Shown here: piece by piece, positions 53,357-61,022 of the stretch
How the letters are laid out: each line of letters starts with the position of its first letter
How positions within the stretch are numbered: the first letter of the stretch is position 1
Source: Natronococcus occultus SP4
GTDB lineage: Archaea; Halobacteriota; Halobacteria; Halobacteriales; Natrialbaceae
Length of the DNA stretch: 64,000 nt
Reading direction: 5' to 3'
NCBI RefSeq assembly: GCF_000328685.1
Contig: NC_019974.1
Span: 1,293,001 to 1,357,000, forward strand
The notes under the pieces: model-generated
Databases searched by the model: none
What the model was told of the DNA's origin: nothing
What the model saw: only the letters and a program-made list of their open reading frames with translations
Position numbers and translations under genes: made by a program

Positions 53357-53746
53357 ATGGACGAGCTGATCGACGCCGCCCGCGAGATTCAGGCCGATGC
53401 TCACGTCCCCTACTCGGAGTACCGCGTCGGCGCCGCTCTCGAGACCGAGGACGGTGAGGTGTTCGTCGGCTGTAACCTCGAGAACGCCAACTACAGCAAC
53501 AGCCTCCACGCCGAGGAGGTCGCGATCGCCGAGGCCGTCAAGAACGGCCACCGCGAGTTCTCCAGGCTCGCGGTCAGCTCCGACCGTCGGGACGGGGTCA
53601 CGCCCTGCGGGATGTGTCGCCAGACGCTCGCGGAGTTCTGCGACGGCGACCTTGTCGTGCTCTGTGACGAGGGCGACGACGCCGTCACCGAGTACACCCT
53701 CGAGGAGCTGCTGCCGAACACGATCACACAGGAGACACTCGAGTAG
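53357..53746 (+). CDS. cdd: Cytidine deaminase
   Basis: 129 residues. Zinc-site motifs HAEE (His51/Glu53 region; here a zinc ligand and catalytic Glu) and PCGMCRQ (Cys84, Cys87), with substrate segment NLENANYSNSLHAE. Converts (deoxy)cytidine to (deoxy)uridine. It follows the transporter operon by 46 bp and feeds the nucleoside phosphorylase at 55071. Confidence 0.95.
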   Translation: MDELIDAAREIQADAHVPYSEYRVGAALETEDGEVFVGCNLENANYSNSLHAEEVAIAEAVKNGHREFSRLAVSSDRRDGVTPCGMCRQTLAEFCDGDLVVLCDEGDDAVTEYTLEELLPNTITQETLE

Positions 53747-53761
53747 CGACGAGTCGACCGG

Positions 53762-54521
53762 TCACCGCGCCGTGAAGCCGCCGTCGATGGGGTTGGCGGT
53801 GCCCGTAACGAACGAGGACTCGTCGGAGCTGAGCCAGACGATGGCGCTGGCGACCTGCTCGGGCCGTCCCATTCGACCGAGCGGTTGCATTCCGACGAAC
53901 TGCTCGATCTCTTCGTGGTCCTCCTCGGCCGCCCGTTCGACCATCGCCGTCCCGATGACTCCGGGACAGACCGCGTTGACGCGGACGTCGGCCGAGGCAT
54001 ACTCCGTTGCAGCCACGCGTGTCAGTCCGACGACCCCGTGTTTGCTCGCGGCGTACGGCGCCGCCCCCGCGGCGGAGAGCCCCGCGATCGAGGACGTATT
54101 GACGACGGCGCCGCCACCGTTGGCGGCCATCTCCTGCAGTTCGTACTTCGTGCACAGCCAGACGCCTTTGCGGTTGATCTCGAGGACCCGGTCCTAGTTG
54201 GCCTCGGTCTGCTCGGCGGTCGGATCGTCCTCGCCTTCGATACCCGCGTTGTCGAGACTCCCGTACGCGTCGACGGCGGCCGTAACCATCGCCTCGACGG
54301 CGTCCGGTCGGTTACGTCGGTCTCGACGAACGTTGCGGCTCCGCCCGCCGACTCGATCTCCTCGACGACCGCTCGTCCCTCCTCGGCGAGGACGTCGGTG
54401 ACGACGACGTTCGCGCCTCCCTCGCGAACCGCAGTGCGGTGGTTCTCCCGATCCCGGACGCGCCCCCGGTCACGACGGCGGTCTTTCCATCCAGATTATA
54501 CGATATATGGTACCTTTCCAC
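53762..54521 (-). pseudogene. SDR dehydrogenase gene broken by two frameshifts and a stop
   Basis: From GTG at 54521 the protein reads DGKTAVVTGGASGIGR, then shifts frame near 54415 (into GANVVVTDVLAEEGRAVVEE), shifts again near 54305 (into DAVEAMVTAAVDAYGSLD), meets TAG at 54195-54197 where Trp is expected (AN-stop-DRVLEINRKGVWL), and then runs intact through NTSSIAGL, YAASKHG and PEQVASAIVWLSSD to the stop at 53762. NNAG has also lost residues (LDNAGI). A former SDR enzyme of the glucose-1-dehydrogenase/3-oxoacyl reductase type, now dead. Confidence 0.9.
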
Positions 54522-54574
54522 AAGAATCGCGGCAAAACGGCAGGGTGGTTCTCGACGCGCGGGGACAAACGCGA

Positions 54575-55012
54575 TCACCGCGACGACGATTCCTCGAGTC
54601 GTCCCCGCAGGATCGTCCGATGACACCGCTTTTTCTCGGTGTTTTCGTAACAGACCAGCGCCAGCGACTCCCCGTCGGCGAGTCGGTCCGTGAGCTCTTC
54701 GAGGGCGGCTTGTGCGTCGGCCGACCCCTCGAGGTGGCTGCGGTAGCGCTCGCCGAAATCCACCCGATCCCAGGCGGCGTTGTGCGCCCCCTCCTCGCAG
54801 AGGCCCTGCATCTTGAGATCGTCCTCGGCTGTTCGGACCGCCTCGAGGAGGTCGGCGGGCGGTCCCAGTTCGGGGACGTTCTCGTCGACGGCAGCGGAAA
54901 ACCACGGCGCAGGTTTCCGGACGACGCCGACCAGGGTCGCCTCGGGGGGCAGATCCGCCAGGTCGTGCTGGAGCGCGGCGACGTAGGTGTCCGCGAGCGT
55001 GCCGTCTGCCAT
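54575..55012 (-). CDS. DUF488 family protein
   Basis: 145 residues from ATG at 55012. DUF488 pattern with a final LALVCYENTEKKRCHRTIL (conserved Cys and His), and an internal GLCEEGAHNAAWDRVDFGER. Enzymatic role unknown; conserved Cys/His suggest a nucleotide- or thiol-related hydrolase. Divergent from the nucleoside phosphorylase. Confidence 0.85.
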   Translation of the reverse strand: MADGTLADTYVAALQHDLADLPPEATLVGVVRKPAPWFSAAVDENVPELGPPADLLEAVRTAEDDLKMQGLCEEGAHNAAWDRVDFGERYRSHLEGSADAQAALEELTDRLADGESLALVCYENTEKKRCHRTILRGRLEESSSR

Positions 55013-55070
55013 ACCCGGGCTACGGGAGCCCGGCATTTATATACACCGCGAGCGCGAACCGCGGAGCCGA

Positions 55071-55895
55071 ATGCCGGGAGACAGCGAAGATCCGAACGCG
55101 GACGTACAGTACCACCTCGAGGTCGCCGCCGAGGACGTCGCCGACACCGTCCTCCTGCCGGGCAACCCCGAGCGGCTCGAGGTCATCGTCGACTACTGGG
55201 ACGACCACGAGATCCGGGCTCACCACCGCGAGTACCGCACCGCGACGGGCAGCTACGAGGGGACGCCGATCTCGGTCACCTCGACGGGGATCGGCAGTCC
55301 CTCCGCGGCCATCGCCGTCGAGGAGCTGGCCCGTGTCGGCTGTGAGACGTTCATCCGCGTCGGCTCCTGTGGTGCCGTCCAGCCCGAGATGGACGTCGGC
55401 GACCTCGTGATCACCACCGGCGGCCTCCGCCAGGAAGGCACCAGCGACGAGTACGTCCGCGAGGACTACCCCGCCGCCGCGGACCACGAGGTCGTCAGCG
55501 CGCTGATCGCCGCCGCCGAGCGGCTGGGGTACGACTACCACACCGGCGTCACGATGAGCGCCGACTCGTTTTACGCCGGCCAGGGACGGCCCGGGTTCGA
55601 GGGGTTCGAGGCCGCCGGCTCAGAGGACCTGATCGAGGAGCTCGCCGCCGCGAACGTCAAGAACATCGAGATGGAGGCGAGCGCCATCATGACACTCGCG
55701 AGCGTCTACGGGCTGCGTGCGGGCGCGGTCTGTACGGTGTACGCCGACCGCCAGGGCGGGGAGTTCAGCACCGAGGGCGAATCCCGAGCCGCGGAGACCG
55801 CGACGCTCGCGACCCACCTGCTCGCGAGGATGGACGAGAAAAAGCGGGAAGCGGGCGTCGACCGCTGGCACGCCGGACTCTCGCTCGAGGACTAA
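55071..55895 (+). CDS. Nucleoside (uridine-type) phosphorylase
   Basis: 274 residues, PNP/UDP family: TVLLPGNPERLEVIVDYWDD, FIRVGSCGAVQPEMDVGDLV, and KNIEMEASAIMTLASVYGLR. Releases the base from a nucleoside with phosphate, giving (deoxy)ribose-1-phosphate. TATA box TTTATATA at 55036-55043 predicts a leaderless start at the ATG 55071. The end overlaps the convergent APC gene by 4 bp. Confidence 0.92.
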   Translation: MPGDSEDPNADVQYHLEVAAEDVADTVLLPGNPERLEVIVDYWDDHEIRAHHREYRTATGSYEGTPISVTSTGIGSPSAAIAVEELARVGCETFIRVGSCGAVQPEMDVGDLVITTGGLRQEGTSDEYVREDYPAAADHEVVSALIAAAERLGYDYHTGVTMSADSFYAGQGRPGFEGFEAAGSEDLIEELAAANVKNIEMEASAIMTLASVYGLRAGAVCTVYADRQGGEFSTEGESRAAETATLATHLLARMDEKKREAGVDRWHAGLSLED

Positions 55896-57277
55896 CCCTC
55901 CGGTTCGAGCTGCTCGTTCTCGTGGAGCCGTTGCATCCGTGTCTCGAGGTCGATCCCGCGCTCGCCGAAGTACCACAGTCGAGCGCGGTAGAAGGCGTAG
56001 CCAAGCGCCATCCAGCCGACCAGAACCGCGACCATCGCCGGGAGCTGCGTCGAGACCAGCACCCAGAGAAACGCCGCCGAGGCGACCGCGCCGACGGCCG
56101 TGACCTTGAGCAGCCACGGGGGGAGCCTGTACAGCGAGTACTCGTAGCGATCCGGGAACTCCTCGGGAAGCCGCCAGAGCGCGACGCCCGAGACGGCAAG
56201 TCCGAACAGGATCGTCAGCGAGAGCGCGACCGACAGCGTGACCGTTCCGGGTGAGATCGGCGCGACGAGCAGCGGCGGCACGCCCAGCAGGAGAACGGCG
56301 ACGTACGGCGAGTCGTACCGATCGTGGATCCGGGCGATCGAACCGGGGATGATGTCGTCGCGCCCGGCTCGCATCAGCAGCCGCGAGTAGGCGGTGTAGG
56401 TCATGTTGATCGACGTCAGCGCCCCCATCGCGGCGGCGACGAGGACAAGTGCCGTCAGCGCCGTCGGGACGTTCTCGATCGAGACCTGCGCGACGGCGGC
56501 GTCCATCCCGCCCAGCAGTTCGTGGTTCGTCGTCCCGACGAGGACGGCGACGAGGCCGACGAGCAACGAAAGCGAGACGACGGCCGACAGCGCCAGCACG
56601 CGGGGGATGTTCTTCGCCGGTTCTTTCATCTCCTCGCCGAGTTCGACGACGAGCCGGAACCCCCGAAGCGGAAAGTACAGCGAGACGACCGCGACGATGA
56701 CCTCGCCGCCGCCGTAGGGAAACAGCGGCGTGTAGTTGTCGACGTCGATCGCGAACGCGCCGGGAACGATAAACGCGAGCATTCCGACGACGATCAGCGA
56801 GACCATTAGAAACTGGACGACCGCGACCATCTTGATCCCGAGAACGTTTAGCACGATGAAGGGGAGCAACAGCCCGTAGATCAGAGCCAGCTCGGGGATC
56901 GCGGGAACGAACGGGACGGTGTCGGCGACGAAGCCGGCGTACTCGGCGAACCCGAGTCCGATGAACAGCATCCCCGCCCAGACGCCCGGAATGGTGATCC
57001 AGGGCAACAGGAATCCCCAGAACGGGCCGACCAGTCGTGAGGCGTAGACGTAGCTGCCGCCGGCGACCGGGATCGCGCTCCCGAGCTGCAGGGACATGAG
57101 GATCCCGAACCCGAGCGGGAGCATCGCGAGCCCGAGCGCGATCAGCACTCCCGGACCGGCGTCGCCGGCCAGCGGCCCCGGTAACACGAACGCGCTCACT
57201 CCGATGACGTTGCCGATGATGAGCACCGTCGCGCCGACGAGCCCGACCTTGGAGTCGATTATACCGTGGTTCGACAT
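55892..57277 (-). CDS. APC-family amino acid permease
   Basis: 461 residues, 12 helices. Begins KVGLVGATVLIIGNVIGVSA, the APC signature, with SAIPVAGGSYVYASRLVGPF. C-terminal end is short and charged. Substrate unknown. Its promoter is in the 228-bp gap to the MscS gene (TATA-like TTTATTAA on the minus strand at about 57300-57308). Confidence 0.92.
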   Translation of the reverse strand: MSNHGIIDSKVGLVGATVLIIGNVIGVSAFVLPGPLAGDAGPGVLIALGLAMLPLGFGILMSLQLGSAIPVAGGSYVYASRLVGPFWGFLLPWITIPGVWAGMLFIGLGFAEYAGFVADTVPFVPAIPELALIYGLLLPFIVLNVLGIKMVAVVQFLMVSLIVVGMLAFIVPGAFAIDVDNYTPLFPYGGGEVIVAVVSLYFPLRGFRLVVELGEEMKEPAKNIPRVLALSAVVSLSLLVGLVAVLVGTTNHELLGGMDAAVAQVSIENVPTALTALVLVAAAMGALTSINMTYTAYSRLLMRAGRDDIIPGSIARIHDRYDSPYVAVLLLGVPPLLVAPISPGTVTLSVALSLTILFGLAVSGVALWRLPEEFPDRYEYSLYRLPPWLLKVTAVGAVASAAFLWVLVSTQLPAMVAVLVGWMALGYAFYRARLWYFGERGIDLETRMQRLHENEQLEPEG

Positions 57278-57505
57278 TACACACCAAACTCGCCTGCTGT
57301 TTAATAAATATGTGTGTACCGATAACGGTGTTTTGTAATTCGGGATATTTCGCTTACAGTACTATTGGAGGTACTGCTCTCGGCGCGGACCCGCCCACGG
57401 CCGTCTCGAAACGAACGCGGCACTGACGAGGTTCGGACCGCTTCTCGCGACACGATCGCCGTTACCGTGGTTCGGGGCTCGACAGGACCACGCTCCCTCC
57501 CCCGC

Positions 57506-58270
57506 CTACTCCCGAACGCGGACGATCCCATTCTCGAAGACCTTCCGGTTCGGGACGATGTACTCCTCGGAGTCGTCCTCGATCTTCGTGACGAACAGAT
57601 CGACCTCCTGGACGATCCCGGTCTGGTCGCCGATCCGAATTCGGTCACCGATCCCGTAGGGCTGGTTGAGAAGCAGGTAGATTCCGGCCGCACTCGAGAC
57701 CAGAAAGTCCTGAAACGCGTAGGTGCCGACGAGAACGACTCCCGCAGCGTAAACGGCGAGTAGAATCAACAGCGCGAGAATGTGGACCCCGATCTGTCCA
57801 AGCGCGATAATCAGGGCGACATAGAGGACGGTGTACTTGACGACCTTCGGGATGACCGCTACCTCGGGGAGCTTGACGCTGCGGAGGTACTCGCTGACGA
57901 CCAGCTCCGACTTGTCGGCGACGATGAAGCCGACGATCATCACGAGGACGGCGACGAATACCTGCGGGATGAACTCCGTCACCCGAAGCCAGAACGCGTC
58001 GGTGTCCAGCAGCTGCGCGATGTGGATCGCGGTCAGGACGGCGATGCCGTAGATGAACCACGCGCTCAGCCGGGCGACGATCTCGACCGTCGAGGTACCG
58101 AGCGACTGTGCGGTTCGCTCGAAGGGCGTCCCCTCGACGGCTTCGGGGACACCCGAGGCCGTCAACAGCTCCTCGTTGAGTCGGCCGACCAGGTAGCCGA
58201 TCACGACCCCGAGGATCAACACCGCCGTTGCTATCACCGCCGGCTCGTCGATGAGCGTCTGCCAGTCCAT
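57506..58270 (-). CDS. MscS-family mechanosensitive channel
   Basis: 254 residues from ATG at 58270. About four membrane helices followed by a beta domain: QDFLVSSAAGIYLLLNQPYG, IGDRIRIGDQTGIVQEVDLF, and VPNRKVFENGIV match the MscS pore helix and cytoplasmic beta domain. Opens under tension to release osmolytes. Starts one base after the dacZ stop, so both are one operon. Confidence 0.92.
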   Translation of the reverse strand: MDWQTLIDEPAVIATAVLILGVVIGYLVGRLNEELLTASGVPEAVEGTPFERTAQSLGTSTVEIVARLSAWFIYGIAVLTAIHIAQLLDTDAFWLRVTEFIPQVFVAVLVMIVGFIVADKSELVVSEYLRSVKLPEVAVIPKVVKYTVLYVALIIALGQIGVHILALLILLAVYAAGVVLVGTYAFQDFLVSSAAGIYLLLNQPYGIGDRIRIGDQTGIVQEVDLFVTKIEDDSEEYIVPNRKVFENGIVRVRE

Positions 58271-58271
58271 G

Positions 58272-59096
58272 TTAGTACGCCTCCGGATCGACCTCCAGGA
58301 TGATCTCACCGGCCTTGAACGCCCGGACGAGACCGTCGCTCTCCGAGAGCACGATCGAGATCGCGTTCGTGTCCCGGGTGATCGCGCCGCCGGCCATGTG
58401 GCGGGCGCCTAACCCCTTCGGAATGTCGACCCCCTCGGCCGAGGGTTCGAGGTAGCGGTAAGCCGAGACGATCTTGCCCGCATCGGAGATGACGAAGGCG
58501 CCGTCGAGCCGTGAGAACTCCTTGAGCATCACGTTCACGATCGGGTCGCCGACGTGGACGTGGGATTTCTCGAAGGGGTTGTACGACAGCGGCCGGGACT
58601 TGTTCATCACCTTCCCCGCGTCGCCGACCACGAACAGGGCACCGACGGGTTTCCCCTTCTGGCCCTTCTGTCCCAGCTCGATCGCAAGCTCCAGTACCGA
58701 CTTGACGACCTCCGGATCGGCGCGCGAGCGGGCGAACAGATCGTAGATGCCGGTGTGGTTGTCCGCGTCAGCCCGCACCCGCGAGACGGTGTCGATGTCG
58801 TCGCTGAAGACGCTCGTCGCACACGCCAACGTGTCGCCGTCGTCGATGATGTCCTGGTCGAGCGCACCCTCGAGTCCGAACCGGATCCGATCCGAAATGT
58901 TGTCGAACTCGAGTGGAAGCTCGACGAACGTGTCCGCGCCGACGTCGTTTTCGGTGCCGACGACGATTACCTCGACCGCGTCGTCTTCGTCCTCGAGGTC
59001 GGCGAAGCGCTCGTAGTAGGAGCCACTCGGTGAGAACAGCGCAACGCCGTCGACGCTCGAAAAGAGGTCCCCGAAGACATCGTCTAACCCGGCCAT
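58272..59096 (-). CDS. dacZ: Diadenylate cyclase DacZ
   Basis: 274 residues. N-terminal half is a pyruvate-kinase-like regulatory domain; the C-terminal half is a DAC domain with DGAFVISDAGKIVSAYRYL (DGA 198-200) and GARHMAGGAIT (230-240). It makes c-di-AMP from two ATP. In Haloferax c-di-AMP is essential and linked to osmotic balance (literature). A TATA-like TTATTCG about 25 bp upstream suggests a leaderless message. Confidence 0.95.
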   Translation of the reverse strand: MAGLDDVFGDLFSSVDGVALFSPSGSYYERFADLEDEDDAVEVIVVGTENDVGADTFVELPLEFDNISDRIRFGLEGALDQDIIDDGDTLACATSVFSDDIDTVSRVRADADNHTGIYDLFARSRADPEVVKSVLELAIELGQKGQKGKPVGALFVVGDAGKVMNKSRPLSYNPFEKSHVHVGDPIVNVMLKEFSRLDGAFVISDAGKIVSAYRYLEPSAEGVDIPKGLGARHMAGGAITRDTNAISIVLSESDGLVRAFKAGEIILEVDPEAY

Positions 59097-59395
59097 TGCT
59101 CATACAAGCCGCTCCCGCGCGAATAAGCGTTGTGGACTGTCTGACGCCCATCTTGCCAACGTATACCACAGATAAAAAACCTCCTCGTCGGATCGGATCC
59201 CAGCGACAGCGAGACGTCTTCATGGCGGATGCAGGGCAGGGCTCGGTCGAGTCCTCGTGGCGATTGGGTCCCGGACGAGTGCGTCCTCGCGGAACGTCGG
59301 AACAGGACGCGCGAGACCGGGTTCGGACCTCGCCGAGACAATCGCTCTCGCTTCGCTCGGGCGCTGTGACTCGTCTGATTCGAATCCTCGTCGTG
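59097..59395. other. Intergenic, promoter side of dacZ; no gene
   Basis: Contains the dacZ promoter at the left end and a G+C-rich non-coding stretch. No reading frame has family features. Confidence 0.55.
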
Positions 59396-59429
59396 ATGCT
59401 TCTCCTCGCGGTAGTGCTCGGAGAAGCAT
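59396..59429 (-). terminator. Hairpin at the 3' end of tRNA-Leu
   Basis: ATGCTTCTCC (59396-59405) and GGAGAAGCAT (59420-59429) are a perfect 10-bp inverted repeat around a 14-nt loop. The outer base of one arm is the tRNA discriminator position. In the minus-strand transcript this forms a stem right after CCCGCGC, so it could be a terminator or a 3' processing signal. No T-tract follows directly. Confidence 0.65.
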
Positions 59430-59513
59430 GCGCGGGACCGGATTCGAACCGGCGGACCCCTACGGGACAGCGTCCTAAGCGCTGCGCCGTTGGCCTAGCT
59501 TGGCTACCCGCGC
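59429..59513 (-). tRNA. tRNA-Leu (UAG anticodon)
   Basis: 85 nt on the minus strand. Acceptor arms GCGCGGG / CCCGCGC plus discriminator A; D-arm GTAGCCAAGCTAGGCCAAC, anticodon stem GCGCT-TTAG..., loop CTTAGGA with anticodon TAG, a long variable arm (TGTCCCGTAGGGGTC) and T-arm CCGGTTCGAATCCGG. Class II tRNA with long variable arm fits Leu. No intron; CCA is not encoded. Confidence 0.93.
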
Positions 59514-59559
59514 TCGTTCCCTGGTTTTCGCGAGCCGAGTAAGAACCTGTCGATCCGGC

Positions 59560-59733
59560 TCACTCGTGTTTGACCGGCTCCTCGGGCGACCAGTCGGGCG
59601 GAACGATGAATGTGACGTGTTCTGCGTCGCGAAGCTGGTGGAGTTCGGCCGCCTGCTCGGCCAACGACCGATCGCGATAGGGCATCTCGAGACCGCAACC
59701 GGTACACACCAGCTTGCATGTTGGTTCTTTCAT
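59560..59733 (-). CDS. 57-residue zinc-finger-like protein
   Basis: 57 residues, MKEPTCKLVCTGCGLEMPYR then AEQAAELHQLRDAEHVTFIV and PPDWSPEEPVKHE. CxxxCxxC plus a later His resembles a small zinc site. Conserved look, but no known family name. Shorter than 60 residues. It lies beside the mini-TFB gene at 59978 (divergent over about 245 bp). Confidence 0.7.
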   Translation of the reverse strand: MKEPTCKLVCTGCGLEMPYRDRSLAEQAAELHQLRDAEHVTFIVPPDWSPEEPVKHE

Positions 59734-59977
59734 GGAGCGTACGAACCGCCGACTCGGTCGGAGCGACGGGCGTCGACTCGGGGTTCGAGAGAGCGGTGCT
59801 TTAGTAGTCGTGTCCTAGTGAAATCCGCAGCGAACGGCCAGTTCGGTGAGTCGTTCGTAGCTGAATGTTGCCGTGCCTAGCCGGCTATTGGGAGCCGGAC
59901 CGATCCGTTCGTTCGGGATTACCGTCACCTCGTGTACGGGCCGTAGGTTTATTCCCGGCGGCCGGATACGAAGACGC

Positions 59978-60286
59978 ATGCACAGCGCCCGGGATCGCGT
60001 CGAGTACGACGCCTGGCTCCAGGAACTCGAGCAGGCCGCCGACCGGCTGGAGCTGTCGAGCGAAGCCCGCTCGTGTGCGACGGAGCTGTTCCTGCTCGAC
60101 GTGCCGGAGGCCGACCGATCGAAGCGAGCGACGCTCGCGGCGAGCCTGTATGCGGGGTCGCTGGTCGCAAGCGACGGTCGCACCCAGGGGGAGGTCGCGT
60201 CGGCGACCGACGTCTCCCGGCTCTCGATTCAGTCACGCTGGAAGGAACTCCTCGAGGACGCCGGACTCGAACCGCCGCGGTGGTAG
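59978..60286 (+). CDS. Short TFB-like protein with one cyclin repeat
   Basis: 102 residues: MHSARDRVEYDAWLQELEQA, SSEARSCATELFLLDVPEAD, RATLAASLYAGSLVASDGRT, QGEVASATDVSRLSIQSRWK. This matches a single cyclin-like TFIIB repeat without zinc ribbon or second repeat. It may compete with or modulate full TFB, or bind another partner. TATA-like GGTTTATTC at 59946-59954 precedes the ATG by about 27 bp (leaderless). Confidence 0.8.
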   Translation: MHSARDRVEYDAWLQELEQAADRLELSSEARSCATELFLLDVPEADRSKRATLAASLYAGSLVASDGRTQGEVASATDVSRLSIQSRWKELLEDAGLEPPRW

Positions 60287-60401
60287 TAAGGACTGTTTCA
60301 CCGAACCTGCCACGCGTAAGTGTACGATATTGTGGCCGAAACCGGAGCGAACGATCGGATCGCTGATCAAAACTCGGAACGACGTTCCGTGTCGCCGACA
60401 G

Positions 60402-60896
60402 TTAGTGGTGTTCCTGCCGCTCGGGATCGTCGCCGTCCTCGAGGACGTTGCCGTGCTCGTCGATCTCGCCGCTGACGATCCGTGTACTCGAGATAATGTC
60501 GCCGTCGTCGGCCAGCGCGTGGGGGATGACGATGATCTCGAGGGGGTCGTGGCCGCGCTCGTGGCGGAGCTCGTTGATGCGTTTACCGCCCTCGATCGTC
60601 TCGGGCGAGACGACGAGGTAGTCGAACTGTGGCTCGGTCGCGATCCCCGTCGACTCCTCGAGCTTCCGGACCTCGAACGCCCTGTCGTGTTCGGCCGCCA
60701 GCGGCTCGAGCTCCTGTTCTAGGTTCTTCTTTCGCTCCGCGAAGGAGTTGACGTGGCGTTCGACGTGACGAGTCTTCGGTGCGAGCTCGTCGCTCGTGAG
60801 TCCGACGGTTACGTCCCCGAGTTCGAACGCCCGTTCGAACAGCCGTCGGTGGCCGTCGTGAACGGGGTCGAACGTCCCACCAAGCGCGACGTCCAT
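60402..60896 (-). CDS. coaD: Phosphopantetheine adenylyltransferase (archaeal CoaD)
   Basis: 164 residues. Nucleotidyltransferase motif [15 protein letters not shown] (6-20) and [11 protein letters not shown] near the end. Fourth step in CoA synthesis: 4'-phosphopantetheine plus ATP gives dephospho-CoA. C-terminal acidic tail [18 protein letters not shown]. Confidence 0.93.
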   Translation of the reverse strand: MDVALGGTFDPVHDGHRRLFERAFELGDVTVGLTSDELAPKTRHVERHVNSFAERKKNLEQELEPLAAEHDRAFEVRKLEESTGIATEPQFDYLVVSPETIEGGKRINELRHERGHDPLEIIVIPHALADDGDIISSTRIVSGEIDEHGNVLEDGDDPERQEHH

Positions 60897-61022
60897 ACCG
60901 AATCCACTGGGGCGGCGCGTATAAAACGGTCGACTCCGTCAACGCTCCGTCCCGCCGGTGTTCGACGATCGTCGATTGTGCCTTTCGCATTGTTTTTAGT
61001 GGTATCCCACAGTGGCACGGGT

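Noticed and set aside
54195-54197. TAG in the SDR gene read as pyrrolysine
   Set aside because: No Pyl context, and two frameshifts in the same gene make decay the simpler reading.
59429-59513. tRNA-Leu as an integration site
   Set aside because: No integrase gene and no second copy of the tRNA 3' end seen in the window.
58913-59542. Plus-strand frame through the tRNA-Leu gene
   Set aside because: Reads across a tRNA and antisense to dacZ; not a gene.
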